From: Serinicoccus marinus DSM 15273
Lineage (GTDB): Bacteria; Actinomycetota; Actinomycetes; Actinomycetales; Dermatophilaceae
Reading direction: 5' to 3'
DNA: 64,000 bases
Assembly: GCF_008386315.1 (NCBI RefSeq)
Contig: NZ_CP043808.1
Location: 2,852,001-2,916,000, forward strand
Part shown: positions 27,541 through 36,155 of the stretch, in pieces
Numbering within the stretch: the first letter of the stretch is position 1
How the letters are laid out: the number at the start of each line of letters is the position of its first letter
Notes under the pieces: generated by a model
Seen by the model: only the letters and a program-made list of their open reading frames with translations
Told to the model about the DNA's origin: nothing
The model's database searches: none
Program-made: the position numbers and the translations under genes

Positions 27541-28110
27541 ATGGCAGTCCGACCCATCACCGTCATCGGCCACAAGGCCCTGCACGCGCCGACCAAGAAG
27601 GTGCGGGAGATCACCGACGAGGTGCGCACCCTCGTCGACGACATGTTCGACACCATGGCCGCCGCCGAGGGGGTCGGCCTGGCGGCGAACCAGGTCGGGG
27701 TCCGGCTGCGGCTCTTCGTCTACGACTGCCCGGTGCCCGGCGCCGACAACGCCCGGGGCGTCATCGTCAACCCGGCGCTGGAGCGGCTCGGGACGCCAGG
27801 GCCGCTGGACGAGGAGGACGACGGCGAGGGCTGCCTGTCCGTGCCCGGCGAGTGGTTCCCGCTCGCCCGGCACCCGCGGGCCCGGGTCACCGGCACCGAC
27901 CTCGACGGCCAGGAGATCGTCGTCGAGGGCGAGGGACTGCTCGCGCGCTGCCTGCAGCACGAGACCGACCACCTCGACGGCTACCTCTACGTCGACAAGC
28001 TCACCGGGCCGGTCAAGGCGCAGGCCCGGGAGGCGGTCAAGGACCGTGGCTGGAACGTCGACGGCATCCTCAAGTGGGATCCCTCGGCGACCACCGCCGA
28101 CGAGGTCTGA
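27541..28110 (+). CDS. def: peptide deformylase
   Basis: 189 residues. Removes the N-formyl group from nascent proteins. All three metal/catalytic motifs are present: GVGLAANQVG, EGCLSVPG (metal Cys) and QHETDHLDG (HExxH-type His and catalytic Glu). Full length for the actinobacterial type. Confidence 0.97.
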   Translation: MAVRPITVIGHKALHAPTKKVREITDEVRTLVDDMFDTMAAAEGVGLAANQVGVRLRLFVYDCPVPGADNARGVIVNPALERLGTPGPLDEEDDGEGCLSVPGEWFPLARHPRARVTGTDLDGQEIVVEGEGLLARCLQHETDHLDGYLYVDKLTGPVKAQAREAVKDRGWNVDGILKWDPSATTADEV

Positions 28111-28122
28111 GACCGCCTGGGT

Positions 28123-29055
28123 ATGCCCCGCACGGTGCGCCTGCGGCGACGGGCGCTGCTGGCGCTCGCGGGTGCCGGTGCCCTCGCGGCCTGCTCAAGG
28201 GCGGACGAGGGGCCTGACGAGGGTGGTGGCCCGGATGACGGGCGGAGGAGCGCGACCGGGCCGCCGGCCGAGCAGGGCAGCGAGGAGAGCGGGATGAGCA
28301 GCGAGACCGGCCCAGAGGCGGGCGCCGGGTCGGCCACCGAGCGGATCAGCTACGGCGACCACCCGTCCCAGTGGGTGGAGCGACGGGTCCCCTCGGGTGC
28401 GAGCCGGGGCACGGTCGTCGTCGTCCACGGAGGTTTCTGGCGGGCCGCGTATGCTGCGGACCTCGGCACCCCGCTCGCGGAGGACCTGACCGCGCGCGGC
28501 TGGACGACGCTCAACGTGGAGTACCGCCGGGTCGGGGACGGCGGGGGCTTCCCACAGACCTTCGACGACATCCACGCCGCCGTCGAGCTCGCGGACGGTG
28601 AGGGGCCGGTCATCACGCTGGGGCACTCAGCGGGTGGGCACCTCGCGACCTGGGCCGCAGGTCGGCTGCAGACCGGGCAGTGGTCCGGGCGGGTCCAGGT
28701 GACCCACGTGGTGTCGCAGGCCGGGGTGCTCGACCTCACGGCGGCATACCAGGACCGGCTCGGCGGGGATGCGGTTGGAGACCTGCTCTCCGCCACCCCC
28801 GACGACCCGCTCTACGACGTCGTCGACCCGCAGCGCATGCTGCCGCTCGACGCGCCCGTCCGGGCCCTGCACGCACCGGACGACGAGCAGGTCCCGATCA
28901 GCCAGTCAGAGCGCTACGTCGCCGCGGCCCGTGAGGCCGGGGCCGACGCCGAGCTCATCGAGGTCACCGGCGGTCACTTCGACCTCATCGAGGTCGGCTC
29001 GGGCGCCTGGTCCGCCGTCGCGGCGGTCCTCGACGGCATCGCTCCTGCCCGCTGA
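28123..29055 (+). CDS. alpha/beta-hydrolase lipoprotein (esterase/arylformamidase-like)
   Basis: 310 residues. The N-terminus has basic residues, a hydrophobic stretch and lipobox LAAC; a Glu/Gly/Ser-rich linker follows. The hydrolase domain (about 70-305) carries the oxyanion HGGFWRAAY motif, nucleophile elbow GHSAGGH, an Asp in APDDEQVPIS and His in TGGHFDLI, giving a complete Ser-Asp-His triad. Closest family resemblance is to kynurenine-formamidase-like esterases, but the substrate is unknown. It starts 12 bases after def. Confidence 0.85.
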   Translation: MPRTVRLRRRALLALAGAGALAACSRADEGPDEGGGPDDGRRSATGPPAEQGSEESGMSSETGPEAGAGSATERISYGDHPSQWVERRVPSGASRGTVVVVHGGFWRAAYAADLGTPLAEDLTARGWTTLNVEYRRVGDGGGFPQTFDDIHAAVELADGEGPVITLGHSAGGHLATWAAGRLQTGQWSGRVQVTHVVSQAGVLDLTAAYQDRLGGDAVGDLLSATPDDPLYDVVDPQRMLPLDAPVRALHAPDDEQVPISQSERYVAAAREAGADAELIEVTGGHFDLIEVGSGAWSAVAAVLDGIAPAR

Positions 29056-29069
29056 CTTTCGCCCGTCAC

Positions 29070-29133
29070 TTCTACGCAGAAAGCGTTCCTCGGGCGTGAT
29101 GCATCACGCCCGAGGAACACCTTCTGCGTAGGA
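29070..29133. repeat. 64-base near-perfect palindrome (copy 1), possible bidirectional terminator
   Basis: The two 32-base halves, centred on ATGCAT at 29099-29104, pair with two mismatches and one G-T pair. Right arm: ATCACGCCCGAGG, AACACCTTCTGCGTAGGA. It lies between two convergent genes and includes the last nine sense codons and stop of the AbiEi/DUF559 gene. A related copy is at 30238-30301. Confidence 0.85.
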
Positions 29134-30132
29134 GTGGAGCAGCAGCCCGTCCCACGTGGCCCCGGTGCGGCGCCGGTGCGCGTCCACGACGCCCGCCATC
29201 CGCCCCGGCGGGCGCTGCACGCTGCGCGCGGCCAGCTCCACGACCGCGCGGATCCGGGCCAGGTCGTCCAGGTCGGCCCACACGAGTCGGGCCATCCCAT
29301 AACCCAGCCGCCGGATGTCGTCCTCGCGGCGCTTCTCGCGGACGAGGGCGGCCCGGCCCTCCGCACCGTCGTACTTGAGCGCGCCGTCGACCTCGACGAC
29401 CACCCCGAGATCGGGCAGCAGGAAATCGACCCTGGCGACGAAGGCACCGTCCTGCTCGCGGAGGACGACCTGCGGGATCACCCGGTAGCCCAGCGACAGC
29501 AGCCGCAGCCTGGCCTTGGACTCGGCAGCCGACTCCGCCGTCGGGCTCGCGCTCGCGACGACGTGCCGGGCCACCGAAAGGTGCGGGGTGCGCCGCAGAC
29601 GGTCCACCCAGCCTGACATCTCCTCGACGGTCGCGAGATCCAGCCGCAGCGCGGCGTCGGCGACGCAGACCCCGGCATCGGAGCCGGCCTCCAACGCCGT
29701 GCCGACGACCGCCAGGGCTGGGGTCACCACGGGGTGCCCGCCTACGAGCCCGAAGGCGTCCTGTCGACCGGGGCAGGCGTGCAGCGTGAGACCTGGATGA
29801 CTCCGGGTGGCCGCGGTCCCCGAGGTACGGGTGAGGTGCACTCGGGTCAGCGCGCTGGTGAGCACCGGGAGCCGCCACAGCAGGGCACCGCTCTGGTGGC
29901 TCGCCGCCACGCTCGGGCGCGCGCGGCACAGCGCGAGGACAGTACGGCGCGCCTCGATCAGGCGGTCGTGGGACGGCTCGGCATAGGCGCCGCGCCCCAC
30001 CCGTCGGAGCACACGTCGGGTGACGAGGGACCGGAGTCCGTTGGGGCCTACGCCGAGGCGGCGCGCCTCCTGGGCGGTGATGACGCCTTCGTGCGCGGCG
30101 AGGAAGCCAGTGAGGCGTGCGAGCTCGTCCAT
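29104..30132 (-). CDS. AbiEi-like antitoxin-domain protein with DUF559 nuclease-like domain
   Basis: 342 residues. The N-terminal ~60 residues (LARLTGFLAAHEGVITAQEA, then LVTRRVLRRVGRGAYA) match the winged-helix domain of type IV AbiEi-family antitoxins. The C-terminus (about 215-310) has a DUF559/Vsr-like nuclease core: ESKARLRLLSLGY, ARVDFLLPDLGVVVEVDG (acidic residues) and MARLVWADL. Actinobacteria carry many such solitary proteins of unknown role; no AbiEii toxin gene is adjacent. The final residues SYAEGVPRA are encoded by the palindrome at 29070-29133. The start is the ATG giving MDELARLTG. Confidence 0.75.
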   Translation of the reverse strand: MDELARLTGFLAAHEGVITAQEARRLGVGPNGLRSLVTRRVLRRVGRGAYAEPSHDRLIEARRTVLALCRARPSVAASHQSGALLWRLPVLTSALTRVHLTRTSGTAATRSHPGLTLHACPGRQDAFGLVGGHPVVTPALAVVGTALEAGSDAGVCVADAALRLDLATVEEMSGWVDRLRRTPHLSVARHVVASASPTAESAAESKARLRLLSLGYRVIPQVVLREQDGAFVARVDFLLPDLGVVVEVDGALKYDGAEGRAALVREKRREDDIRRLGYGMARLVWADLDDLARIRAVVELAARSVQRPPGRMAGVVDAHRRRTGATWDGLLLHSYAEGVPRA

Positions 30133-30237
30133 ACCGACGAGCCTGCGACCGCCGTCCGGCGGCCGCCACGGCCGCGGAGAGATCTGTGGACGCCGGACCC
30201 GACCCGCCTGTCGTGTGGACAACTCGCTCGGCCCAAC

Positions 30238-30301
30238 ACCCACGCAGAACGTGTTCCGCTACGGGGATGCATCACACCCGAGGAACACCTTCTGCGTAGG
30301 A
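30238..30301. repeat. copy 2 of the palindromic repeat
   Basis: The right arm (ATGCATCACACCCGAGGAAC then ACCTTCTGCGTAGGAG) differs from copy 1 by one base over more than 30, while the left arm has diverged and pairs only in parts (CCACGCAGAAC.GTGTTCC). It lies just beyond the 3' end of the sugar-transporter gene and upstream of the AbiEi/DUF559 gene, so the two copies bracket that gene. The rest of the ~200-base gap holds no gene. Confidence 0.75.
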
Positions 30302-30334
30302 GTCGGTCCCGCGACCCGCTGACCGGCCCCGCGC

Positions 30335-31741
30335 TCAGTCCATGTCCTCCAGCTCGCGCCCGTTGGTCTCGGGGACGAACTTCAGCACGAAGAAGAAGCT
30401 CAGCAGCGCGAAGAGGGTGTAGAAGCCGTAGGCGAAGCCCAGGCCCAGCTCGGCCATGCGCGGGAAGCTCGTGGAGATGGCGAAGTTGGCCAGCCACTGG
30501 GCCGCCGCCGCGACACCCAGCGCCGTGGCCCGGATCCTGTTGTTGAACATCTCGCCCAGCAGCACCCAGACGCCCGGGCCCCACGACATACCGAAGAAGA
30601 CCACGAAACCGTTGGCCGCGATGAGCGCCACCAGGCCGGTGCTGTCCCCGAGCTGCGGGGACCCGTCCACGATCGGCGCGTTGGCGAAGATCCACGCCAT
30701 CGTGCCGAGCGTGAGGAACATCCCGGCCGAGCCGATCATGAGCAGCACCCGCCGCCCGATCTTGTCGATGAGCGCGATCGCGACGATGGTCACGACGATG
30801 TTGGTCACCGAGGTGATGACGGTCTGGGTGAGCGCGTCCTCCTCGGTGAAGCCGACCGCCTGCCACAGCGTCGAGGAGTAGTAGAAGATGACGTTGATCC
30901 CGACGAACTGCTGGAAGACCGACAGCCCGATGCCGATCCAGACGATCGGCAGCAGCCCGCCGCCGGACTTCACCAGGTCGGACAGCGAGGTCTTGGCGTC
31001 GCGGCGCACGGTGCGCTGGATTTCCTTGATCCGCTCCGGTATGCCCCGCAGCATCACGCGCCCCAGCACCTCGCGGGCCTCGTCCAGCTTGCCGAGGGTC
31101 ACCAGGTAGCGCGGCGACTCGGGGATGGTCGTGGCGAGGACGCCGTAGGCCAGGGCCGGGATGATCTCGGCCCAGAACATCCAGCGCCACGCGGTGCTGC
31201 CCCAGAGCGCCTCGGCAGACCCGCCGGCGACCCCCGCGAGGAAGTAGTCGGAGAGCAGCGCGATGAAGATGCCGACGACGATCGCGAGCTGCTGCAGCGA
31301 GCCGAGCCGACCACGGATCGAGGCCGGCGCGATCTCGGCGATGTAGGCCGGCGCGATGACCGAGGCCATCCCCACGCCGATGCCGCCGATCACGCGCCAC
31401 AGGATCATGTCCACCGGCCCGAAGGCGAAGCCGGAGCCGATCGCCGAGAGGGTGAACAGCGCCGAGGCGAGCATCATCACGCGGATGCGCCCCATCCGCT
31501 CCGCCAGGCGACCGGCGACGTAGGCGCCGACCATGCAGCCCAGCAGCGCCGAGCTGACGACGAAACCGGTCAGCCCGGCCCCCATCTCGAAGTCGTTGCG
31601 CATCGCGTTGACCGCGCCGTTGATGACGGCGGTGTCGAAGCCGAAGAGGAAGCCGCCGAGCGCCGCGACGGACGCGAGCAGGATGGCCTTGCCGAGGTAG
31701 TAGTCGCGCTCGCCCACCTGGACCTGTGGTTGCTGGCTCAT
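30335..31741 (-). CDS. sugar porter (MFS) transporter
   Basis: 468 residues, 12 predicted helices. Sugar-porter signatures are present: GGFLFGFDTAVINGA in helix 1, GRLAERMGRIRVM between helices 2 and 3, PAYIAEIAPASIRGRL, PESPRYLV before the central loop, QQFVGINVIFYYSSTLW in helix 7 and VPETNGRELEDMD at the C-terminus. Likely imports glucose or another monosaccharide by H+ symport. ATG at 31741 precedes MSQQPQVQVGERDY. No sugar regulator is adjacent. Confidence 0.92.
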   Translation of the reverse strand: MSQQPQVQVGERDYYLGKAILLASVAALGGFLFGFDTAVINGAVNAMRNDFEMGAGLTGFVVSSALLGCMVGAYVAGRLAERMGRIRVMMLASALFTLSAIGSGFAFGPVDMILWRVIGGIGVGMASVIAPAYIAEIAPASIRGRLGSLQQLAIVVGIFIALLSDYFLAGVAGGSAEALWGSTAWRWMFWAEIIPALAYGVLATTIPESPRYLVTLGKLDEAREVLGRVMLRGIPERIKEIQRTVRRDAKTSLSDLVKSGGGLLPIVWIGIGLSVFQQFVGINVIFYYSSTLWQAVGFTEEDALTQTVITSVTNIVVTIVAIALIDKIGRRVLLMIGSAGMFLTLGTMAWIFANAPIVDGSPQLGDSTGLVALIAANGFVVFFGMSWGPGVWVLLGEMFNNRIRATALGVAAAAQWLANFAISTSFPRMAELGLGFAYGFYTLFALLSFFFVLKFVPETNGRELEDMD

Positions 31742-31899
31742 GTGTCCACCCTCCTGCCGCACCCCGTTGACGCAGCGTCAGGGCACAGTGTGCACCGTGG
31801 GCCTCCGTTTCACCAGCGGACGCGCGGTACCGTGGGTCCGCTCGTCGTCGTCGCCGGCGCGTCGGGCACGACTCGGCACTCGACACAAGGACGTGGGGT

Positions 31900-33099
31900 A
31901 TGCGGCTCGCGAGCAGACTGGACAACCTCGGCACCGAGACCGCCTTCGCGGTCGCGGCGGCGGCCGCCGACTGGAAGGCGCAGGGCCACGAGGTCTTCCC
32001 CTTCCACCTCGGCGACCTCGACTTCCCGCTGGCCGACCACATCGTCGAGGCGATGAACGCCGCGATCGCGGACGGGAGGACCGGCTACTGCCCGGGACCG
32101 GGCATACCGGAGCTGCGGGCGGCCCTCGCCGACGACATCGGCTCCCGCCGCGGCATGACCGTCGCCCCCGAGGACGTCACCGTGATGACCGGCGGCAAAC
32201 CGGTGATCACCAAGTTCCTCCAGGCGGTGATGAACCCGGGCGACGAGGTGCTCTACCCCAACCCGGGATTCCCGATCTACGAGTCCCAGATCGAGTACCT
32301 CGGCGGCGTCGCCCGGCCCTACCGCTACCTCCCGACCGACGACGGCTTCCGCATCGACCTGGACCAGGTGCGCGACGCCATCACCGACCGGACCGTCGCC
32401 ATCATCTACAACGACCTGCAGAACCCGATCTCCGCTGAGTCCACCGACGCCGAGCGGGAGGCGGTCGCCGCGCTCGCCCAGGAGCACGACCTCTGGGTGC
32501 TCTCCGACGAGGCCTACTTCGAGATGCGCTACGAGGGCGACTCGACCTCGATCGCGAGCCTGCCGGGGATGGCCGAGCGCACCTGCATCCTCTACACCTT
32601 CTCCAAGAAGTTCGCGATGACCGGATCGCGGCTCGGGTGCGCGGTCGCCCCGACCGAGCTCGGGAAGGTCTTCTCGACCATGAACACCAACGACGAGTCG
32701 TGCACCACCCACTACGTCCAGTGGGCCGGGATCGCGGCGCTCCAGGGCACGCAGCAGCCGGTCGCCGACATGCTCGACACGTTGCGCGGGCGACGGGACG
32801 CCGCGTGCGAGATCGTCAACGGCACGCCCGGTATGTCGGTGGAGACGCCGCGCTCGACGTTCTACCTCTTCCCCGATGTGACCGAGGCGATCCAGATCGT
32901 CGGGGCGGACGGGCTCACGGACTTCGCGCAGCAGGCGCTGCACGCGACCGGCGTGAGCTTCTGCACCCGCAACCACTTCGGCCGGCCGCAGCCGGGCGAG
33001 GACCGCAGCTACATCCGGTTCGCCTACTCCGGGCTGTCCGAGGACAAGATCCGGCGCGGCCTCGGCGGGCTGCGCGACTGGGTCGGGAGCCACGCGTGA
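31900..33099 (+). CDS. class I/II aminotransferase
   Basis: 399 residues, PLP fold-type I. Motifs: GKPVITKFLQAVMNPGDEV, YNDLQNPIS (the usual NPTG Asn retained, Thr replaced), VLSDEAYFEMRY and TFSKKFAMTGSRLGCAVAP with the PLP Lys. The NPIS variant is unusual. Its stop overlaps the next gene start (GTGA); pairing with a 2-hydroxyacid dehydrogenase suggests an amino-acid to 2-oxo-acid to hydroxyacid sequence, but substrates are unknown. Confidence 0.87.
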   Translation: MRLASRLDNLGTETAFAVAAAAADWKAQGHEVFPFHLGDLDFPLADHIVEAMNAAIADGRTGYCPGPGIPELRAALADDIGSRRGMTVAPEDVTVMTGGKPVITKFLQAVMNPGDEVLYPNPGFPIYESQIEYLGGVARPYRYLPTDDGFRIDLDQVRDAITDRTVAIIYNDLQNPISAESTDAEREAVAALAQEHDLWVLSDEAYFEMRYEGDSTSIASLPGMAERTCILYTFSKKFAMTGSRLGCAVAPTELGKVFSTMNTNDESCTTHYVQWAGIAALQGTQQPVADMLDTLRGRRDAACEIVNGTPGMSVETPRSTFYLFPDVTEAIQIVGADGLTDFAQQALHATGVSFCTRNHFGRPQPGEDRSYIRFAYSGLSEDKIRRGLGGLRDWVGSHA

Positions 33100-34058
33100 G
33101 CCGGGTCGTCGTCACCGGGAGGATCCCCAAGCCGGGACTGGACATCCTGCGCCGCGCCGGCCACGAGGTCGACGCCTGGGAGGGCGAGGACACGCAGCCA
33201 CGGGAGTCGGTGCTGGAGCACGTGCAGGGCGCCGACGCGCTGCTCACGCTGCTGACCGAGAAGGTCGACGCCGAGCTGCTCGACGCCGCCGGGGACCAGC
33301 TGCAGGTCGTCGCCAACGTCGCGGTGGGCTACAACAACGTCGACGTCGAGGTATGCCGGGAGCGCGGCGTCGTCGCGACCAACACCCCGGGGGTGCTCAC
33401 CGAGGCGACGGCCGACATCGCGATGGGGCTGATCCTCATGGCGACGCGGCGCCTGGGCGAGGGCGAGCGGATCATCCGCAGCGGCACCCCGTGGCAGTGG
33501 GGCATGTTCTACCTCCTCGGCTCCGGGCTGCAGCGCAAGACGCTGGGCGTCGTCGGCCTCGGGGGGATCGGGGCTGCGGTCGCACGCAGGGCGCGTGCCT
33601 TCGGGATGAACGTCATCTACTCCTCTCGCTCGCAGGCCGCGCGCGAGCTGGAGCTCGAGCTCGGCGCCCACCGCGTCGACATGGACACGCTGCTCGCCGA
33701 GTCGGACGTGCTGAGCCTGCACTGCCCCTACTCCCCCGCCACCCACCACCTGATCAGCCACGACCAGCTCGCCGCGATGAAGCCGACGGCATACCTCGTC
33801 AACACCGCCCGCGGGCCGGTCATCGACGAGGCCGCGCTGGTCGAGGCCCTGCGCAGCGGGCAGATCGCCGGTGCCGGGCTGGACGTCTTCGAGGACGAGC
33901 CGGACGTGCACCCCGGCCTCCTGGACTGCGAGAACGCCGTGCTCGTGCCGCACCTGGGCTCCGCCACCATCGAAACCCGCACCGCGATGGCCACCCTCGC
34001 CGCGGACAACGCCGTCGCCGTGCTGGCCGGCGAGGAGCCGCCCTCGCCCATCCGCTGA
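33096..34058 (+). CDS. D-isomer-specific 2-hydroxyacid dehydrogenase (glyoxylate reductase-like)
   Basis: 320 residues. NAD-binding GVVGLGGIGAAVARRARAFG lies near residue 155; catalytic Arg/Glu/His follow in VNTARGPVIDEAALVEAL, DVFEDEP and VPHLGSAT. The N-terminus VVVTGRIPKPGLDIL and VGYNNVDVEVC resemble glyoxylate/hydroxypyruvate reductases (GyaR type). Translationally coupled to the aminotransferase. Confidence 0.9.
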   Translation: MSRVVVTGRIPKPGLDILRRAGHEVDAWEGEDTQPRESVLEHVQGADALLTLLTEKVDAELLDAAGDQLQVVANVAVGYNNVDVEVCRERGVVATNTPGVLTEATADIAMGLILMATRRLGEGERIIRSGTPWQWGMFYLLGSGLQRKTLGVVGLGGIGAAVARRARAFGMNVIYSSRSQAARELELELGAHRVDMDTLLAESDVLSLHCPYSPATHHLISHDQLAAMKPTAYLVNTARGPVIDEAALVEALRSGQIAGAGLDVFEDEPDVHPGLLDCENAVLVPHLGSATIETRTAMATLAADNAVAVLAGEEPPSPIR

Positions 34059-34142
34059 GGTGGGCGGACGGCATACCGCGCGGCCGCGGTGCCCGAGGGT
34101 GACTGGCGGCGGCCCCGCCCGGCCCAACCCACCCCCGGGCCG

Positions 34143-34213
34143 AACCTGAGCAAAGTTGTCGAGCCGGGACAACGCAATAACCAGCGTCTCGGGCTGACTT
34201 CTCTGCTCAGGTT
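34143..34213. other. nested inverted repeats after the arsR fusion gene
   Basis: AACCTGAGCA (34143-34152) is perfectly inverted at 34204-34213 (TGCTCAGGTT), and inside lies GTTGTC-N7-GACAAC (34155-34173). This sits between the convergent dehydrogenase and arsR-fusion genes and overlaps the latter's last codons. It may be a folded terminator. Confidence 0.4.
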
Positions 34214-34896
34214 GCCCGGGCACCCGGGGTGAGCGCGGGGACGAGGGCAGCGACCCGGGCGGCGAGGTCGTCGTGGGCCTCGTCGAAGGCGCGCGCCGTG
34301 CCGTTCCGGACCGGGTCAGGGACGGACCAGTGCAGCGCATCGGCGCCGCCGAGCTCCTCGTGCGCCCGGTCGCACACGGTGACGACGAGGTCGCCCGGCG
34401 TCAGCAGCCCGTCGACCTGCCGCGGCGCGACCTCTGGCAGCTCCAGGTCGTGCCGTCGCGCAGCGGCGAGCGCACCCGGCGCGATGCGCTCCCCCGGGTG
34501 CGTCCCGGCCGACACCGTGTCCACGGTGCTGGCCGCGCGCCAGAGCGCCGCGGCGAGATGCGAGCGGGCCGTGTTGGCGGTGCACACGAAGACCACGCGC
34601 TCGGCGGTGCCGAGGTCCGGCGCGGCAGGCGCCTCTCCCGGCGGCCCCCCGACGAGCGAGACGTAGGTCCGGCGGCCGTCGCCCTCCGAGCGGTGCCGGC
34701 ACACCAGCCCGGCGTCCTCGAGCACCCTGAGGTGGTGCGCGAGCAGGTTGGACGAGAGGCCGAGACCCCTGCCGAGAGCCGAGACCGCACGGTCGGAGAG
34801 TGCCAGCGCGTCGACGATCCGCAGCCGGGTCGCGTCCGCCAGCGCCGCGTGCCGTCGCACCCGACGCTCCAGCTCGGCACTTTGCTCAATGTTCAT
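34207..34896 (-). CDS. ArsR-family regulator fused to a low-molecular-weight phosphatase/arsenate reductase domain
   Basis: 229 residues. Residues about 1-85 are an ArsR winged helix (RRVRRHAALADATRLRIVDA, SSNLLAHHLRVLEDAGLV, DGRRTYVSL). Residues about 98-225 are an LMWP-like domain with P-loop VCTANTARS (CX5R) and a late DPVRNGTARAF segment. The usual ArsR metal-binding CxC motif in helix 3 is absent, so inducer sensing must differ from classic ArsR. It is divergent from the aquaglyceroporin with 45 bases between starts, which implies shared control. Arsenic use is inferred from neighbours. Confidence 0.87.
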   Translation of the reverse strand: MNIEQSAELERRVRRHAALADATRLRIVDALALSDRAVSALGRGLGLSSNLLAHHLRVLEDAGLVCRHRSEGDGRRTYVSLVGGPPGEAPAAPDLGTAERVVFVCTANTARSHLAAALWRAASTVDTVSAGTHPGERIAPGALAAARRHDLELPEVAPRQVDGLLTPGDLVVTVCDRAHEELGGADALHWSVPDPVRNGTARAFDEAHDDLAARVAALVPALTPGARAT

Positions 34897-34918
34897 TGCC
34901 TCAATCTTGACTGAGCAA
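34882..34918. promoter_or_regulatory. candidate ArsR operator in the divergent intergenic region
   Basis: TTGCTCA (34882-34888) is inverted as TGAGCAA (34912-34918), with TTGACT close to the right arm. The pair spans the start of the arsR fusion and the short region shared with the aquaporin gene. Assignment is by position and symmetry only. Confidence 0.4.
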
Positions 34919-34941
34919 TCAAGGTCCGTCAAGATGCAGTC

Positions 34942-35682
34942 GTGACCACCCCTCCTCTCCCCCGACGCCTCCTCGCCGAGGGCATCGGCACCGCGCTGCT
35001 CGTCACCACCGTCGTCGGCTCCGGGATCATGGCCCAGCAACTCTCCCCCGACGACGTCGGGCTCCAGCTGCTGCAGAACTCCACCGCGACCGTCCTCGGG
35101 CTCTCGGTCCTCATCCTCGTCCTGGGCCCGGTGTCCGGCGCCCACTTCAACCCGATGGTGACGCTCACCGCGTGGTTCCTCGGGCGCCGGGACGGCTCCG
35201 GCCCGACCGCGACAGAAGGTATGGCGTACGCGGTCACCCAGGTCGTCGGCGGCATCGCGGGCTGCGTGCTCGCCAACCTCATGTTCGCCGTCCCGACGGC
35301 GCTGTCGACGACCGATCGGGCGACCGGTCCGCACCTGCTCGCCGAGGTCGTCGCGACCGCCGGCCTGGTGGGGCTCATCTTCGGGTTGCTGCGAGCGGGC
35401 CGCGAGGCCGTCGTCGCCCCCGCCGTCGGCGCCTACATCGGCGCCGCCTACTGGTTCACCAGCTCCACCTCCTTCGCGAACCCGGCGGTCACCATCGGCC
35501 GCATCTTCTCCGACACCTTCGCCGGGATCGCCCCGGCCTCCGCGCCTGGATTCGTCCTGGCCCAGGTCGTCGGCGCAGCGATCGGTGTGGCGGCCGTCCT
35601 CGCCCTCTTCCCCACCCCGCGGGAGTCCACGCCCATCGCCGTTCCCGACGAGCCCACATCCACCGCGGAGGCAGCAGGATGA
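34942..35682 (+). CDS. MIP-family channel (aquaglyceroporin) of an arsenic locus
   Basis: 246 residues, six hydrophobic helices in two repeats. The paired NPA boxes are HFNPMVTL (Ala replaced by Met) and FANPAVTIGR. The AEGIGTALLV start is typical of actinobacterial AqpS-like MIPs, which can pass As(III) down its gradient after arsenate reduction. GTG start. Its stop overlaps the ATG of the deleted arsC gene (ATGA), so the two were coupled. Confidence 0.9.
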   Translation: MTTPPLPRRLLAEGIGTALLVTTVVGSGIMAQQLSPDDVGLQLLQNSTATVLGLSVLILVLGPVSGAHFNPMVTLTAWFLGRRDGSGPTATEGMAYAVTQVVGGIAGCVLANLMFAVPTALSTTDRATGPHLLAEVVATAGLVGLIFGLLRAGREAVVAPAVGAYIGAAYWFTSSTSFANPAVTIGRIFSDTFAGIAPASAPGFVLAQVVGAAIGVAAVLALFPTPRESTPIAVPDEPTSTAEAAG

Positions 35683-36076
35683 CCCCGACCCCCCTGAACG
35701 ACGCCGACCCCTACGTCGGCATCGTCGACGACCTCGCCTACAGCTACGACGGCACCTTCTCGCGAGAGAGCATCGCCGCCGCCGTGCAGGAGGCCCGCGA
35801 CCTGCTCGAGCCGCGCTCCACCATCCACACCTTCCTGCCGGTGCTGGTCGCACGGCAGGCACGCGAGCAGCTCATGGCCGCCGCGCAGGCCGAGGGCACG
35901 CCGCCGACGTCATCGTCACCATGGGGTGCGGCGACGCGTGCCCGGTCTTCCCGGGCAAGCGCTACGAGGACTGGTCCGTCGCCGATCCCGATGGTCAGCC
36001 GATCGAGCTCGTCCGCGAGATCCGCGACGACATCCAGGGGCGGGTGACGACCTTGCTGCGCCAGCTCCTGGACTGA
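35679..36076 (+). pseudogene. arsenate reductase with N-terminal helical domain, internally deleted
   Basis: The first ~75 codons encode the three-helix domain found at the N-terminus of some actinobacterial ArsC proteins (VGIVDDLAYSYDGTFSRESI, then HTFLPVLVARQAREQLMAA). At about 35905 the sequence jumps, out of frame, to the C-terminal half of an LMWP-type ArsC (ADVIVTMGCGDACPVFPGKR, then YEDWSVADPDGQPIELVREI), ending at 36076. The catalytic P-loop and about 65 residues are missing, so the product cannot be active. The lost part is supplied by the intact gene 80 bases downstream. Confidence 0.8.
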
Positions 36077-36155
36077 CCAGAGCGGCCCCGTAGCCCCGTC
36101 CTACGACCACCCTGACTCACCCTCCCGACGACGTCCGCACCCCGAGGAGATCAGC

